Assembly: GCA_964509545.1 (NCBI GenBank)
Contig: CAZDXQ010000025.1
Location: 1 to 50,938, forward strand
Length of the DNA stretch: 50,938 bases
Reading direction: 5' to 3'
DNA from: JADJWR01 sp964509545
GTDB taxonomy: Bacteria; Pseudomonadota; Gammaproteobacteria; Burkholderiales; Burkholderiaceae_F
Shown: positions 40,142 to 49,187 of the stretch, in pieces
Numbering within the stretch: position 1 is the first letter of the stretch
Layout: each line of letters starts with the position of its first letter
Program-made: the position numbers and the translations under genes
The notes under the pieces: model-generated
What the model saw: the letters and a program-made list of their open reading frames with translations, nothing else
What the model was told of the DNA's origin: nothing
Database searches by the model: none

Positions 40142-41553
40142 TGCGAGGATCCCGACGTCTGCGATTCCCAGCCGCCGCCGAGTGCCTTGTAGAGTTGGAT
40201 CATCGCCAGTACGCCGTCGGCTTCGCTGGTGGCCAGGCCATCCTCGAGGCTCAACACCGAGCGTTCGGTGTCGAGCACGGTCTGGAAATCGATCAGCCCG
40301 CCGCGGTAGCGATGGCGTGCATACAGAGCGGCGTTGCGTGCGGCGTCGGTCGCCTCTGTCAATGCGGCGCGCCGCGCGCGTGCATTGCTCAATCCGACCA
40401 GCGCGTTCTCAACGTCTTCGAGCGCCGTCAGCACGGTCGATTCGTAGCTCACCTGCGCGCGCTCCTGCACCGCACGCTGGATCTCGACCTGCTGTCTCAG
40501 GCGGCCGCCGTCGAAGATCGTGGCGGCTACACTCGCGGCGAGCGAGCGCGTGACCGTGCTGCCGACGCCGATCCCGAAGGCGTCCACGCCGATCGATCCG
40601 GTCAGGTTGAAGCTTGGATAACGCGCTGCTTCGGCCTGCCCAATGCGCGCCGTCTCTGCCGCCAGCGTCCGCTCTGCTGCGCGCACGTCCGGCCGCTGAC
40701 GCAACACGTCGGCCGGAATGCCGGCGGCGATCGCCTCCGGTGGCTGCGGGATCGGCGCGGCTGCGGCGAGCTGCCCATTCAGCGTTCCCGGCGCCACACC
40801 GAGCAGGGTCGCGAGCCGATGCTGCGCCTCGGCGACGCTCGTCTGAAGCGACGGAATCTGCGCTCGCGTTTGCTCGCGATTGGCGCGCGCCTGCTCGACG
40901 TCGAGCGAGCTGACCAGCCCCGCCTGGGCGCGCCATTCCGTGAGCTGCAGCGTCTCGCTCTGGCTCATCAGATTGCTGCGCGCGATCTCCAGCCGCTTCT
41001 GGAAGGCACGCAACTCGACGTAGTTGCGCGCGACCTCCGCCGCCAGCGTCACGCGTGTCGCATCGACCGATGCGTCGCTCGCCTGCAGGTCCGCCTCGGC
41101 CCCTTCGAGCGCGCGGCGTTGGCCGCCGAAGACATCGATCTCCCAGCCGGCGTCGAAACCGGCCTTGTACGTCTCCTGCGTGACATCGCTTTCGCTGCTG
41201 CGGCTGAGGGCCGCTGCCGCGCTCGCGCCGACCGCCGGCGCACGCTGCGCGCTGACCAGTGCCCGCCGTGCGCGCGCCTCGCGCAGCCGGGCCTGCGCGC
41301 TGCGCAGATCCGGGTTTGCGTGCATCGCCCGCGCGACCAGGTCGCTCAACATCGGATCGCCGAGGCGTATCCACCAGCGCCCAAGATCGTCGGCCTCCAC
41401 CTGCGGCGCCGCGGCGTTCGACCAGGTCGAAGGCAACGGCAGCTTCGGCGGAACATAGGCGGGACCGATGGTCGCGCAGCCGGCGAGCAACATCCACATG
41501 GCGACCGCTGGCCAGAAGTGCCCGCATCGCGTTCGTCTGCTGCCCACATCCAT
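40138..41553 (-). CDS. NodT/TolC-family outer-membrane efflux lipoprotein
   Basis: The 471-residue protein has a lipoprotein signal with the lipobox LAGC (Cys26), then two TolC-type repeats of long helices, with GPAYVPPKLPLPSTW at the mature N-terminus as in RND/NodT outer-membrane factors. It is the first gene of the four-gene efflux operon (channel, adaptor, ATPase, permease, all overlapping) and provides the exit duct. The operon promoter should lie in 41554-41777. Confidence 0.92.
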   Translation of the reverse strand: MDVGSRRTRCGHFWPAVAMWMLLAGCATIGPAYVPPKLPLPSTWSNAAAPQVEADDLGRWWIRLGDPMLSDLVARAMHANPDLRSAQARLREARARRALVSAQRAPAVGASAAAALSRSSESDVTQETYKAGFDAGWEIDVFGGQRRALEGAEADLQASDASVDATRVTLAAEVARNYVELRAFQKRLEIARSNLMSQSETLQLTEWRAQAGLVSSLDVEQARANREQTRAQIPSLQTSVAEAQHRLATLLGVAPGTLNGQLAAAAPIPQPPEAIAAGIPADVLRQRPDVRAAERTLAAETARIGQAEAARYPSFNLTGSIGVDAFGIGVGSTVTRSLAASVAATIFDGGRLRQQVEIQRAVQERAQVSYESTVLTALEDVENALVGLSNARARRAALTEATDAARNAALYARHRYRGGLIDFQTVLDTERSVLSLEDGLATSEADGVLAMIQLYKALGGGWESQTSGSSQ

Positions 41554-41777
41554 TTGCGCTTCGTGACCGCCACCTTGTTACTCACGACTTCATTGTCACG
41601 ACAAACCTTAACTCGCGCGTGTCCCGAGCGCAGCGCCTTGTAACAAGCAGTGTCCGAATCGACGCCGCAGTTGACTCAGATCAATCGCGAGCGCGCAGCT
41701 GAGCGCCGGTCGACCCACGAACAGCGTGCCGAGCGCAACGCTGAGCACGACGAGGCTCGGCAGGGCGGCGATGACGA

Positions 41778-41945
41778 TCAGCGGCCAGAGATCGCCGCGA
41801 TGATCCTCGGCTCGCCAGCGCCGCGGTTCGGGTGGCGCTCGAGGTCGATGTCAGAAACGCGCCGCTTTACGAGCGTTGCCCAGCGGATGTTTGCGGCCTG
41901 GCCAAATCGCCGGTTGGCAGCCAGTGGCGGTCGACTGCTCCTGGC
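41778..41945 (-). pseudogene. IS91-family transposase, C-terminal fragment
   Basis: In one minus-strand frame the sequence reads WATLVKRRVSDIDLERH, then NRGAGEPRIIAAI and a stop at 41778. This corresponds to the conserved C-terminus of IS91-type transposases (WA-LLKRVFDID followed by a CP-CGG motif and IIAAI). The two cysteines of that motif are changed or lost. No upstream part of the gene is attached; the preceding bases run into the DUF4440 gene end. With the fragment at 36115-36690 it brackets the efflux operon in the same orientation. Confidence 0.7.
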
Positions 41946-41947
41946 CG

Positions 41948-42412
41948 CTATCTGCCCATTGGTTCAGCATTCAGCAGTTCCTGCGCGATGCGCCATTGGC
42001 CATCGGCTTCCTTGCGCCAAACGATGATCAGGCGCACCTTCGAAACCGAATCCGCATCGGGCGGCTTTCCACTCACCCAGGATCCATGTCCATACACGGT
42101 GGCGAGGCTTGCGCTGCCTTCAGTGCGGATTGGCTGGAGCGAAACCGATGACAGCGGCTTCATTGCCCTTGCCATCCGAAGCAAGGCGGCCCTTCCCTGG
42201 ACAGCCGGCGCGCCGGGAGCCACGAAAACGGCGTCCTCCGTGTAGTGATACACCCATGCCGTCGGATCAGGCGCCTGCAGCGCCTGTACCAGCGCGCTCT
42301 CGGCGGCGCGGATCTCGGCTTCGACGAACAAGCGCTGATCCCCGTGTCGGTTGTTCATTGCGCAGCCTCCGAGCGCGACTGCGAGAGTTAGGGAGACCGC
42401 TGTCATTCGCAT
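41948..42412 (-). CDS. DUF4440/SnoaL-like lipoprotein
   Basis: The 154-residue product has a lipoprotein signal with the lipobox LGGC (Cys17) and a mature DUF4440 domain of the NTF2/SnoaL fold (VYHYTEDAVFVAPG, then VRLIIVWRKEADGQWRIAQ). These domains often bind small ligands, but no active site is recognisable. The ATG at 42412 has GGAGG about six bases before it. It reads toward the IS91 fragment. Confidence 0.8.
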   Translation of the reverse strand: MRMTAVSLTLAVALGGCAMNNRHGDQRLFVEAEIRAAESALVQALQAPDPTAWVYHYTEDAVFVAPGAPAVQGRAALLRMARAMKPLSSVSLQPIRTEGSASLATVYGHGSWVSGKPPDADSVSKVRLIIVWRKEADGQWRIAQELLNAEPMGR

Positions 42413-42740
42413 GCACTGCCTCCGCGTGTTCGCCATGCCGCGAATTTGATGCATGTCGTCGATTTCCGCAATTGGCCGAAGGCCGTCGCACGCTCTCGCT
42501 CCAATCGCGACCGGCCGTCCCGGTCGGTGAGCCAAGATCTCGATCCGCTGACCTGCGAATTGAGGCCCGCACGCATCTCGCCGCGTTGACGAGGCCGCGA
42601 CTGCTTCTTTTTGACGGCCTTGCGCGCCGGCGCCGGTGCGTCGCGGTACGTCGGCGCAAGCGGCCGCAGGCGGCGCCGCCCGGAAGGCACGTCGAGTCGA
42701 TGAGCCCGGGCGCGGGCATGTTGCCCGCGCCCGCGTGCGC
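42413..42740. other. Non-coding stretch between tannase and DUF4440 genes
   Basis: About 330 bases. A basic reading frame on the minus strand here (containing KKKQSRPRQRG) has no ribosome site or family I can name. The only clear element is the strong hairpin at 42707-42733 next to the tannase stop. Confidence 0.4.
42707..42733 (-). terminator. Hairpin after the tannase gene
   Basis: Arms CGGGCGCGGGCA and TGCCCGCGCCCG are perfectly complementary over 12 bp with a three-base loop, eight bases beyond the stop of the minus-strand tannase gene. No T-run follows, but the position and strength fit a transcription terminator or RNA-stabilising stem. Confidence 0.6.
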
Positions 42741-44494
42741 TCAGCGATTCGGCAGCAGAAGTTCGCGTTGCCGCAGCGCGTTGCGCGCGTGCAGCAGGTC
42801 GCCCGCGCCGACGTCACGGTCCTGCAGCGTCGGCGTCCAGCAGCTGAAGCTGGCCGCATCGTCGATGCTGCCGCTGCCGTTGTAGACCGCCCGCGCCGGA
42901 TAGGGACACACTGGCCGCTGGCGGACGACGTTGCCGGCCGCGTCGAAGCGCGAGGCGACGATCTTCTCCGGAGCGACGCCTTCCTCGCGCCACTTGATCA
43001 CCGCGCTGACGGCGTGCGTCTCGGCGTTCCGATAGGCCTTCGGTGGTTCGGGGGCGCCGCCGCCAATCGAGCTCGGGCCGGTGCTGCCGCCGCAGTGACC
43101 CACCGCGGGCAGCATGAACAGGCGGTGATACTGCCGTACCTGCGGTCCAAAGGCCTCGCCATGCGCGGCAAGCACCTGCGGCGTCAGGTTCTCGATCTGC
43201 CGGTCGGCCACCACCTTGGGCAGGTTCCTCAGCCGCTCGAACTGCGCCAGCGCATAGAAGTAACCGATCGAGCCGTCCGGCGTGACGACCGAATCGTTCC
43301 AGTCGTGGTACTGGACGATCTTGCCGCCGCGGCCGACGAAGGCGCGCAGGTCGGGACTCGGCGCCGCCGTCACCGGCGTCAGGACCTTCTTGACGTGGTC
43401 GTAGTCGCCATCGAAGTCGAGATCAAGCCGCCAGTCGAACGGCGGGCTCGTCGTCGAGTAGACGTAGTGGCCGATGAACGGGCCGTAGCCGCCGTTGTCG
43501 GCAAACAGCGGGATCCAGTCCGCCTCCGAACCCAGGCGTGCGCCGGTGTAGCGCTGCACGCCCGTTGAACTCGTGGTGCCGGCGTACATCGCCTTGAACA
43601 CCGCCACTTCCTCGGCAGTCAGCGTGCCATCGCCGCTCGGGCCCAGCGTTTCGATGTCGAAGCGGCACTGGCGCGGATCGGTGATCTGGCCGTCGACCAG
43701 GCCGTCGCTGGCGTCGCACGCCTGCAGCACGCGCGCGGTGACTGCCTGGCGCTTGGCCGTGCTCACCGAGGCCGCCGCGGGCGGCGCGGCTGGCTGCAGC
43801 ACTTTGCCCGTCCACAGCAGCCACATCAGCAGATCCGGATAGAAGTTCGACGGCGCGCCGGCGACGATGCCGTCGAAAAGCTCCGGATAGTTCTGCGCCA
43901 CGAGCAGCGCCTGCCGCCCGCCGTTGGAGCAGCCCTCAAAGTACGAGTACCTGACCGGGCTGCTATAGAACGCGTTGGCGAGCGCCTTGGCGGCCGTGGC
44001 CACCGAATAGTGCGTGCGCAGCCCCCAGTCCTTGACCTTCTCCGGCCGGTTCAGCGTCCAGCTTGCCGACTGCCCGCCGTCGTGGCCCATGTTGCTGCCG
44101 GCCGTGACGAAGCCGTCGCCGATGTCCTGCGCCAGCCGCGCATACGGAATTGCCCCGGCATAACCGCCGGTGCCGTTGACCTTCATGCGTCCGGTCCACG
44201 CCGCACCCGTGGGCGGCAGCCAGACCTCGAACTTGATTTCCGAATCGCTCGACGGCCGGGCCACGCCCTGCACGCGACACATCTGCACGGTGACGCCGCG
44301 CCGCCGATGGTGGCCGGCGGGTCGACGATCGCCGCCGCGGTCATCGTTGCGTCGGCCGTGGTCACCGCGGTCAGGCTGGGGCACTCCCAGGCCGCCTGCG
44401 CGGTTCCTGCGAGCGCGGCAAGGCTCAACGTCAAGCCAGGGCGCAGGCTCCACAAACGGGGCCGGCGCCGACGAATGTCTTTCATCAGCGTCAT
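42741..44494 (-). pseudogene. Tannase/feruloyl esterase family gene, broken by one frameshift
   Basis: The N-terminus, with a signal peptide (MTLMKDIRRRR, then LSLAALAGTAQAAWECPSL), is read from 44494 with AAGGAG six bases upstream. Near 44300 the frame changes by one base, and the rest of the protein (VTVQMCRVQGVARPSSDSEI to the end) continues in another frame to 42741. The core has the tannase nucleophile motif EGCSNGGRQAL, an acidic region SPDLRAFVGRGGKI and a late catalytic histidine in LPAVGHCGG. Intact, it would be an exported esterase of about 580 residues acting on gallate, ferulate or similar esters. The frameshift falls in a GGCGGCGCGGCG run and may be a real mutation or a sequencing error. 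Confidence 0.85.
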
Positions 44495-44782
44495 GGAAGT
44501 CTCCTTGTTGTTGGCTTCGTCAGCCCCGCTGATGCACGCTTGCCGCAGCAGGGCCTGCGCAGTCTGCGCCGCGCATTCGAGGCATGTCTACCGGCTTCTA
44601 CGCATGACCCTTGCCAAATCGCCGTCATCCGGCCTGATTCTTCGCGGTTGTGCGGACGGTCTGGCTTGCGCAGCGGGTCGCCGGCCCTGCTGAAGGGCGC
44701 CATCGATGCCACTGACGCGGCAACTCTCGGGCCTGTCGTCGTCGCCATAGCTGCACCGCAGCGAGACGCCAATCGAGGATTG

Positions 44783-44819
44783 ACTTCATCGCCGTACTTG
44801 ATTAGCGACCAACCTCAGC
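44783..44819. repeat. IS1595-family inverted repeat, left end
   Basis: The inner core CTTGATTAGCGACCAACCTC pairs with the right end with one mismatch; the outer 14 bases pair with three. The transposase stop codon (TAA, 44802-44804) lies inside this repeat. Confidence 0.8.
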
Positions 44820-45755
44820 CGCACGAATGGCGTGCGCCGGAGCCGGGGTTGAGAGACAAGCCGCACGCAGCAGGCGAGCCAGGATGGAGCGCAGATTGAA
44901 GCGACGGTTGAAGCGGTACTGGGCCTCGGCGAGGTAGCGATGGGCGTACTTGGCGAAGTCGAAGGCGTGATACGTGCCGCCCAGCGAGCGCTTCAGGTTG
45001 CCCAGGAAGGTGTTGACCGCCTTGAACTGCGGCAGCGCGGTGCTGGCCCGGCCGCCGCCGGTGACCACGCGCTCATGCGCGGCGCCGACGATCTGCACGG
45101 CCCCGAAACACCACAGGCCGTCGGAGACCACGGTGGCCGACGGCGCGATCGAGCGGGCGGCGAACACCGCCACTTCCTCATGCGTGAACGGCTGCTGGCG
45201 CAGGCAGACGAACTGCGGCTGGCCGTCGGGGGTCGTTTACACCGCGGCGACGAACGGCACCTTGTTCTCCGAGCCCCGCCCGGTCTTGCCGCCCGAGCGC
45301 TCGCCGCCCAGGTAGGCATCGTCGATCTCCACCCGGCCGTCGAGTTGGCGACCGTCCTCGCGAACGCGCATGACCTCCATGAGCTTGTGCTTGATGAGCC
45401 AGGCGGTCTTGTAACAAACGCCCAGGTGGCGCATCAGTTCGAGGGCGGCGACGTTGTTCTTGGCCTGGGTCAGCAGGTGCATGGCCAGGAACCAGCGCGA
45501 CAGGCCCAGCTTGGTCGCCTCGAAGATCGTGCCGCTGATGACGCTGCACTGGTGCCGGCAGGCCGTGCACTGGAAGTACCGCCGGCCCTGGCGCCGAAAC
45601 GAACTGCACTGGCCGAAGCCACACGCCGGGCAGGCAAAGCCCGAGGGCCAGCGCGACTCGATCAGCGCCGCCTCGCACTGCTCCTCACTGCCGTAGCGCT
45701 GCATGAATTCGGCCATCGAAAGTCCGGGCTGAAACTGCACTCGGTTCATCGTCAT
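44802..45755 (-). pseudogene. IS1595-family transposase with an internal TAA stop
   Basis: The 317-codon frame starts at 45755 with a strong GGAGGTGA upstream. It has a zinc ribbon (CPACGFGQCSSF, then CTACRHQC), and DDE-type residues in VEIDDAYLGGE and VVSDGLWCF, ending with YHAFDFAKYAHRYLAEAQY. An in-frame TAA at 45237-45239 interrupts it; the frame continues unchanged on both sides. CAA to TAA by one transition is the obvious cause. The element is therefore probably immobile unless the stop is read through or a transposase is supplied in trans. Confidence 0.85.
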
Positions 45756-45815
45756 GATTCACCTCCTGTGGCGGTGAACCCATCTTCATCCCTCGGGAGC
45801 TCACCACGTGAGCCT

Positions 45816-45852
45816 GCTGAGGTTCGTCGCTAATCAAGAATGGCGAAGAAGT
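45816..45852. repeat. IS1595-family inverted repeat, right end
   Basis: Reverse-complementary partner of 44783-44819. It extends across the ATG (45840) of the acetamidase gene. The true outer limit of the element is uncertain, because the outer 14 bp could be chance similarity. Confidence 0.7.
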
Positions 45853-47123
45853 TTGCAGGCGCGCTGGCGTTCGCAGCCGGCGTACTCACGCCGTTGCTTG
45901 CGCCGCTTGCCGCGAATGCGGCTGAAAGGGGCAAGGCAACAATCGTCATTCCGAAAACGGGTGCGCGCTGCGTCGACGATCCGCGCTGCCATAACCGCTG
46001 GCACCCGGCCATCGCGGCGGTCGCGCACGCGAAGTCGGGCGACGTCGTCCGGTTCGGCACGCGCGATGCGTTCGATCACTCGCTCGACCGCAACTCGAGC
46101 GCCGCCGACGTCGTGGCGCTGAACCTCAATCTGGTGCATCCGCTGACCGGGCCCCTCTATGTGCACGAGGCCAAGGCCGGCGACGTGCTTGCAGTGACCC
46201 TGCTCGACGTCGAGCCCGATTCGTTCGGTTACACGATCATCGTTCCCGGCTTCGGTTTTCTGCGTGACGTGTTTCCCGATCCCTTCATCGTCCGCTGGGA
46301 ACTCAGTCGCCAAGGGGCCACCTCCGTCGACCTGCCCGGCGTAAATGTCCGCTTCGACGGTTTCATGGGCACCATCGGCGTGGCGCCGGGGCCGACGCAA
46401 ACCGAGACCATCTTCGAGCGCGAGGCCGCTCTCGCCACCGCGGGCGGCTTTGTGCTGCCGCCGCAGCCGCTCGATGCGCTGCCGGTGGCCGTGTGCGGCC
46501 CCGGCGGCTCGCATGCCGACCGCTGCCTGCGCACGATCCCGCCGCGCGAAAACGGCGGCAACATGGACGTCAAGCAGATGCAGGTGGGAACCACGCTGCT
46601 GCTGCCGTGTTTCGTCGACGGCTGCCTGCTGTCGATCGGCGATGTGCACTTCGCGCAGGGCGACGGCGAGGTCTCCGGCACCGCGATCGAGATGGATGCC
46701 ACGGTCACCGTCAGGGTGCAGGTGCGCAAGGGGCTCGCCGCGCAGGTTCCGCAGCCGCAGTTCGAGGGCGGTCGCCAACTGAAACGTCTGGCGCCGACGA
46801 AATTTCATGCCACGGTCGGCTATCCGCTGAAGAACGCCGGCGTCGTCCCGCCGACGATGGCCTATCTGAACGGAACCAGGATCGGCCCGCTGACCAATCT
46901 TTCGGAAGACGTGACGCTTGCGGCGCGCGATGCCTTGCTGCACATGATCGACTGGTTGGTCCTGAACAGAGGCCTGACGCGGCAGCAGGCCTATGCCCTG
47001 TCGAGCGTTGCCGTCGATCTGCGGATCAGCAACCTCGTCGACACTCCGAACGTCGCCGTGTCGGCGATCCTCGATCTCGGCGTCTTCGACCGCGCGCGTG
47101 GACGTTACGACCGCGACGATTGA
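45840..47123 (+). CDS. Exported acetamidase/formamidase-family protein
   Basis: The 427-residue product has a signal peptide (MAKKFAGALAFAAG to about residue 28) and then the FmdA/AmdA fold: FGTRDAFDHSLDRNSS, LVHPLTGPLYVHEAKAGDVL, GFLRDVFPDPFIVRWEL and RENGGNMDVKQMQ. Family enzymes hydrolyse formamide, acetamide or related amides; a periplasmic form suggests use of external amides. The start lies in the inverted repeat of the IS element and has no good ribosome site, so the native promoter and leader may have been displaced. A short exported protein follows 83 bp later. Confidence 0.88.
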   Translation: MAKKFAGALAFAAGVLTPLLAPLAANAAERGKATIVIPKTGARCVDDPRCHNRWHPAIAAVAHAKSGDVVRFGTRDAFDHSLDRNSSAADVVALNLNLVHPLTGPLYVHEAKAGDVLAVTLLDVEPDSFGYTIIVPGFGFLRDVFPDPFIVRWELSRQGATSVDLPGVNVRFDGFMGTIGVAPGPTQTETIFEREAALATAGGFVLPPQPLDALPVAVCGPGGSHADRCLRTIPPRENGGNMDVKQMQVGTTLLLPCFVDGCLLSIGDVHFAQGDGEVSGTAIEMDATVTVRVQVRKGLAAQVPQPQFEGGRQLKRLAPTKFHATVGYPLKNAGVVPPTMAYLNGTRIGPLTNLSEDVTLAARDALLHMIDWLVLNRGLTRQQAYALSSVAVDLRISNLVDTPNVAVSAILDLGVFDRARGRYDRDD

Positions 47124-47206
47124 GTGCCTGCGCGTCGTCAGCGGGCGGGCGGCATGACTGCGACGCGGCTGCTTTTCCTGGCGCGACCGCTGCGGCGATC
47201 GCTGTC

Positions 47207-47788
47207 GTGAAAGGCGCGGGTCAAACCGGGCCGGTGTCTCGGCGCCGCCTGTGCCTGCGCCTGGCCGGTGCCGGCGCGGCGCTGCTGCTGGCGGGCCATT
47301 CGCCTTACCGGCAATGGGACGTCTATCGCAAGTCGCGATTGGTTCTGCTGGTCAGCGCGTCCGATGCGGCGGCCGTGCGTCTTGCGGAGGTGCTGGCGGC
47401 GATCTTCGCTCGGCGCCTGCCGGAGAGCCGGGGCACGTTCGCCCGCGCGCGCGACACGAATGACCTTGTCCGCCTTGTCGCCAGCCGCCAGCTCGAGGTG
47501 GCATTGCTGCGCGAGAGTGATGCCTACGCCGCGTACAGCGGCACCGCGCCTTTCGCCGACAACGGCGGCGTTGCGCTGCGCACGCTCGCCGCGCTCGGCG
47601 AACACCTTTTCGTCTGCATCGACGAAATCCCGGCCGCCGCGGCCTACATGCTGGTCGAGGCCCTGGCGGAAACCTGGCACGAGATCGATACAACACTGAT
47701 TCACGGTGCACGCGGTCCGAAGCCGTCGGCGTCGGTGCGCGTGCCGCTGCACCGGGGCGCGATCGAGTTCTACCGGGAGCACACCTGA
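47207..47788 (+). CDS. Short exported protein, TAXI/TRAP binding-protein-like
   Basis: The 193-residue product starts with a twin-arginine-like leader (SRRRLCLRLAGAG) and a hydrophobic stretch. The mature part (LVASRQLEVALLRESDAYAAYSG, split by family patterns, and EALAETWHEID) resembles the TAXI subgroup of TRAP solute-binding proteins but is much shorter than their usual 300 or more residues. It follows the acetamidase and could bind an amide or its product. GTG 47207 is the best start for an exported product. The family call is tentative. Confidence 0.5.
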   Translation: MKGAGQTGPVSRRRLCLRLAGAGAALLLAGHSPYRQWDVYRKSRLVLLVSASDAAAVRLAEVLAAIFARRLPESRGTFARARDTNDLVRLVASRQLEVALLRESDAYAAYSGTAPFADNGGVALRTLAALGEHLFVCIDEIPAAAAYMLVEALAETWHEIDTTLIHGARGPKPSASVRVPLHRGAIEFYREHT

Positions 47789-48150
47789 GCTGCCTGCACG
47801 CGCCCTGCCGCGCCTCGGCTTACGGGCTGTGCAAGGCCGATACAGTTCGAATGCTCCGTCGGTATCCGCGCCGCGGCCGCCGCACTCAGCGATGCAGCCG
47901 CGCGGTTAACCCGCGAGGCAACTTGCAGAATCCCGCAGCCGGCGGCCTGAACACGGGCCGCGAACGCCGGTCTGACGAAGGTCTTCACGACGCCGGACGG
48001 CGCTGGTCTGCATCGACAAGACAAGCAAAGCGACCTGGAGCACGCACGCGTATCTTTGTCAGGGACTGAAGGGCAAGCGGCACCCGCCGCACGGCGCGGT
48101 TGCATGGCGCCCGCCCGTCATCAGGGGCGCCTTTCAGGGCGACATGACCC
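47789..48150. other. Intergenic stretch before the trypsin-like gene
   Basis: About 360 bases with no gene I can support. Short protein-like segments in different frames did not match any family I know. It may hold the promoter of the protease gene. Confidence 0.4.
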
Positions 48151-48894
48151 ATGGACACGCCAACGATCGAATCTATCCTGCTCACCGCCGCCTGCGTCTA
48201 CACGTTCGACCGGGATCGGCCGCTGACGAATGCGAGCGCCTTCTTCTTCGAGCGCGATCATCGATTGTTCCTGGTCACCAGTGGCCACGTGGTGTCGGAT
48301 GCGCCGAGCAAGCACTTCCCGGACCGAATTCAGATCGAGCTTCACACCGATCCGGCCAACCTCGCCGTGTCCACCGGCTTCTCGATTCCGCTGTACCGCG
48401 AGGGCAGGAGTATCTGGCGCCAGGGCATGGACAGCGCCGGCGACATCGACGTCGCGGTGATCGAGATCGACCGCGCGGCGCTGCCCGCGACGACCGTCTA
48501 TCGGGCCTTCACGGCCTCGCACCTCGCCGGCCAGCAAGCGTCGGTCGAAGTCGGTGCCTCGCTGCTGGTCGTGGGTTTTCCTCTCGGCTTTCACGACACG
48601 CTGCACCACATGCCGGTGGTGCGCCAGGCAGTGCTTGCCTCGTCTTTCGGCCTGCGCTTCAAGGGGCAGGGTTACTTTCTCACCGACGCGCGCACGCATC
48701 GCGGGACCAGCGGCGCGCCGGTGGTCATGCGCCTTGCTGACCCACCGCCGTCCTTGCGTGACCTGCCGTGGCTGCTACTCGGCGTCCACTCGGCACGGCT
48801 CGACGTCGGCGGCCGCGACCTGATCCTAGACGAGGCGCTTGGGCTGAATTGCGCCTGGTATGCCGACATCCTGTTGACGCTGACGGATTCCTGA
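48151..48894 (+). CDS. Cytoplasmic trypsin-like serine protease domain protein
   Basis: The 247-residue protein has the order of a chymotrypsin-fold protease: His46 in LVTSGHVVSD, Asp98/100 in SAGDIDVAVIEID, and Ser187 in THRGTSGAPVV. There is no signal peptide and no PDZ domain, so it is not a DegP. Stand-alone proteases of this kind in bacteria can be stress-related or part of caspase-like or defence modules; no partner gene is next to it here. The spacing to csp downstream is about 290 bp. Confidence 0.8.
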   Translation: MDTPTIESILLTAACVYTFDRDRPLTNASAFFFERDHRLFLVTSGHVVSDAPSKHFPDRIQIELHTDPANLAVSTGFSIPLYREGRSIWRQGMDSAGDIDVAVIEIDRAALPATTVYRAFTASHLAGQQASVEVGASLLVVGFPLGFHDTLHHMPVVRQAVLASSFGLRFKGQGYFLTDARTHRGTSGAPVVMRLADPPPSLRDLPWLLLGVHSARLDVGGRDLILDEALGLNCAWYADILLTLTDS

Positions 48895-49187
48895 TCGCGG
48901 CGGCGCAGCGAGCGCAATTCCTGCCGCGAGTTGACTCGTTGGGCCGCCGCTCGTCGAATTCAAGCCCATATCGAGAAAATAAACCGGTCGACAGCCAGTG
49001 ATAAACCGGCTACCGTGTCGTCGCTTTCGAAAGAGTTTCGTTCTTCCTCCGGTTTTCTTCGGCCTGCAGCAGCACATCGCGGCAGCGCATCCTAGGTCTC
49101 CCCAGGTTCACGTTTCTTGACCGTAAGCCCGCCGCGGGGCGTTCCCGCAGCCGATGACTTCTCACTGACCAATCAAGGAACGAGAAA
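48895..49187. other. csp upstream region
   Basis: About 290 bases of non-coding sequence that includes the leader of the cold-shock gene. Cold-shock mRNAs often have long structured leaders; I see no definite cold box. An AAGGAACGAG ribosome site precedes csp. Confidence 0.4.

Larger units (their letters stand above)
44783..45852 (-). mobile_element. IS1595-family insertion sequence
   Basis: A transposase of the IS1595 (ISXO2-like) type is enclosed by imperfect inverted repeats: a near-perfect 23-bp core at 44797-44819 and 45816-45838 (one mismatch), extending with three more mismatches to 44783 and 45852. Total length is about 1.05 kb, normal for the family. No direct target duplication is visible at either boundary. 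The element lies between the tannase and acetamidase genes, and its right repeat includes the acetamidase start codon. Confidence 0.8.

Noticed and set aside
41675..41850. A hydrophobic minus-strand peptide (containing LWPLIVIAALPSLVVLSVAL) that looks like a membrane protein remnant.
   Set aside because: It overlaps, in another frame, the recognisable IS91 transposase C-terminus and has no start or family match.
42403..42690. A minus-strand basic frame (KKKQSRPRQRG, LTDRDGR) that faintly recalls a transposase linker.
   Set aside because: Similarity is too short and the frame overlaps the DUF4440 start; no ribosome site.
44775..45860. Target-site duplication for the IS1595-family element.
   Set aside because: The bases flanking either possible repeat boundary are not direct repeats of each other.
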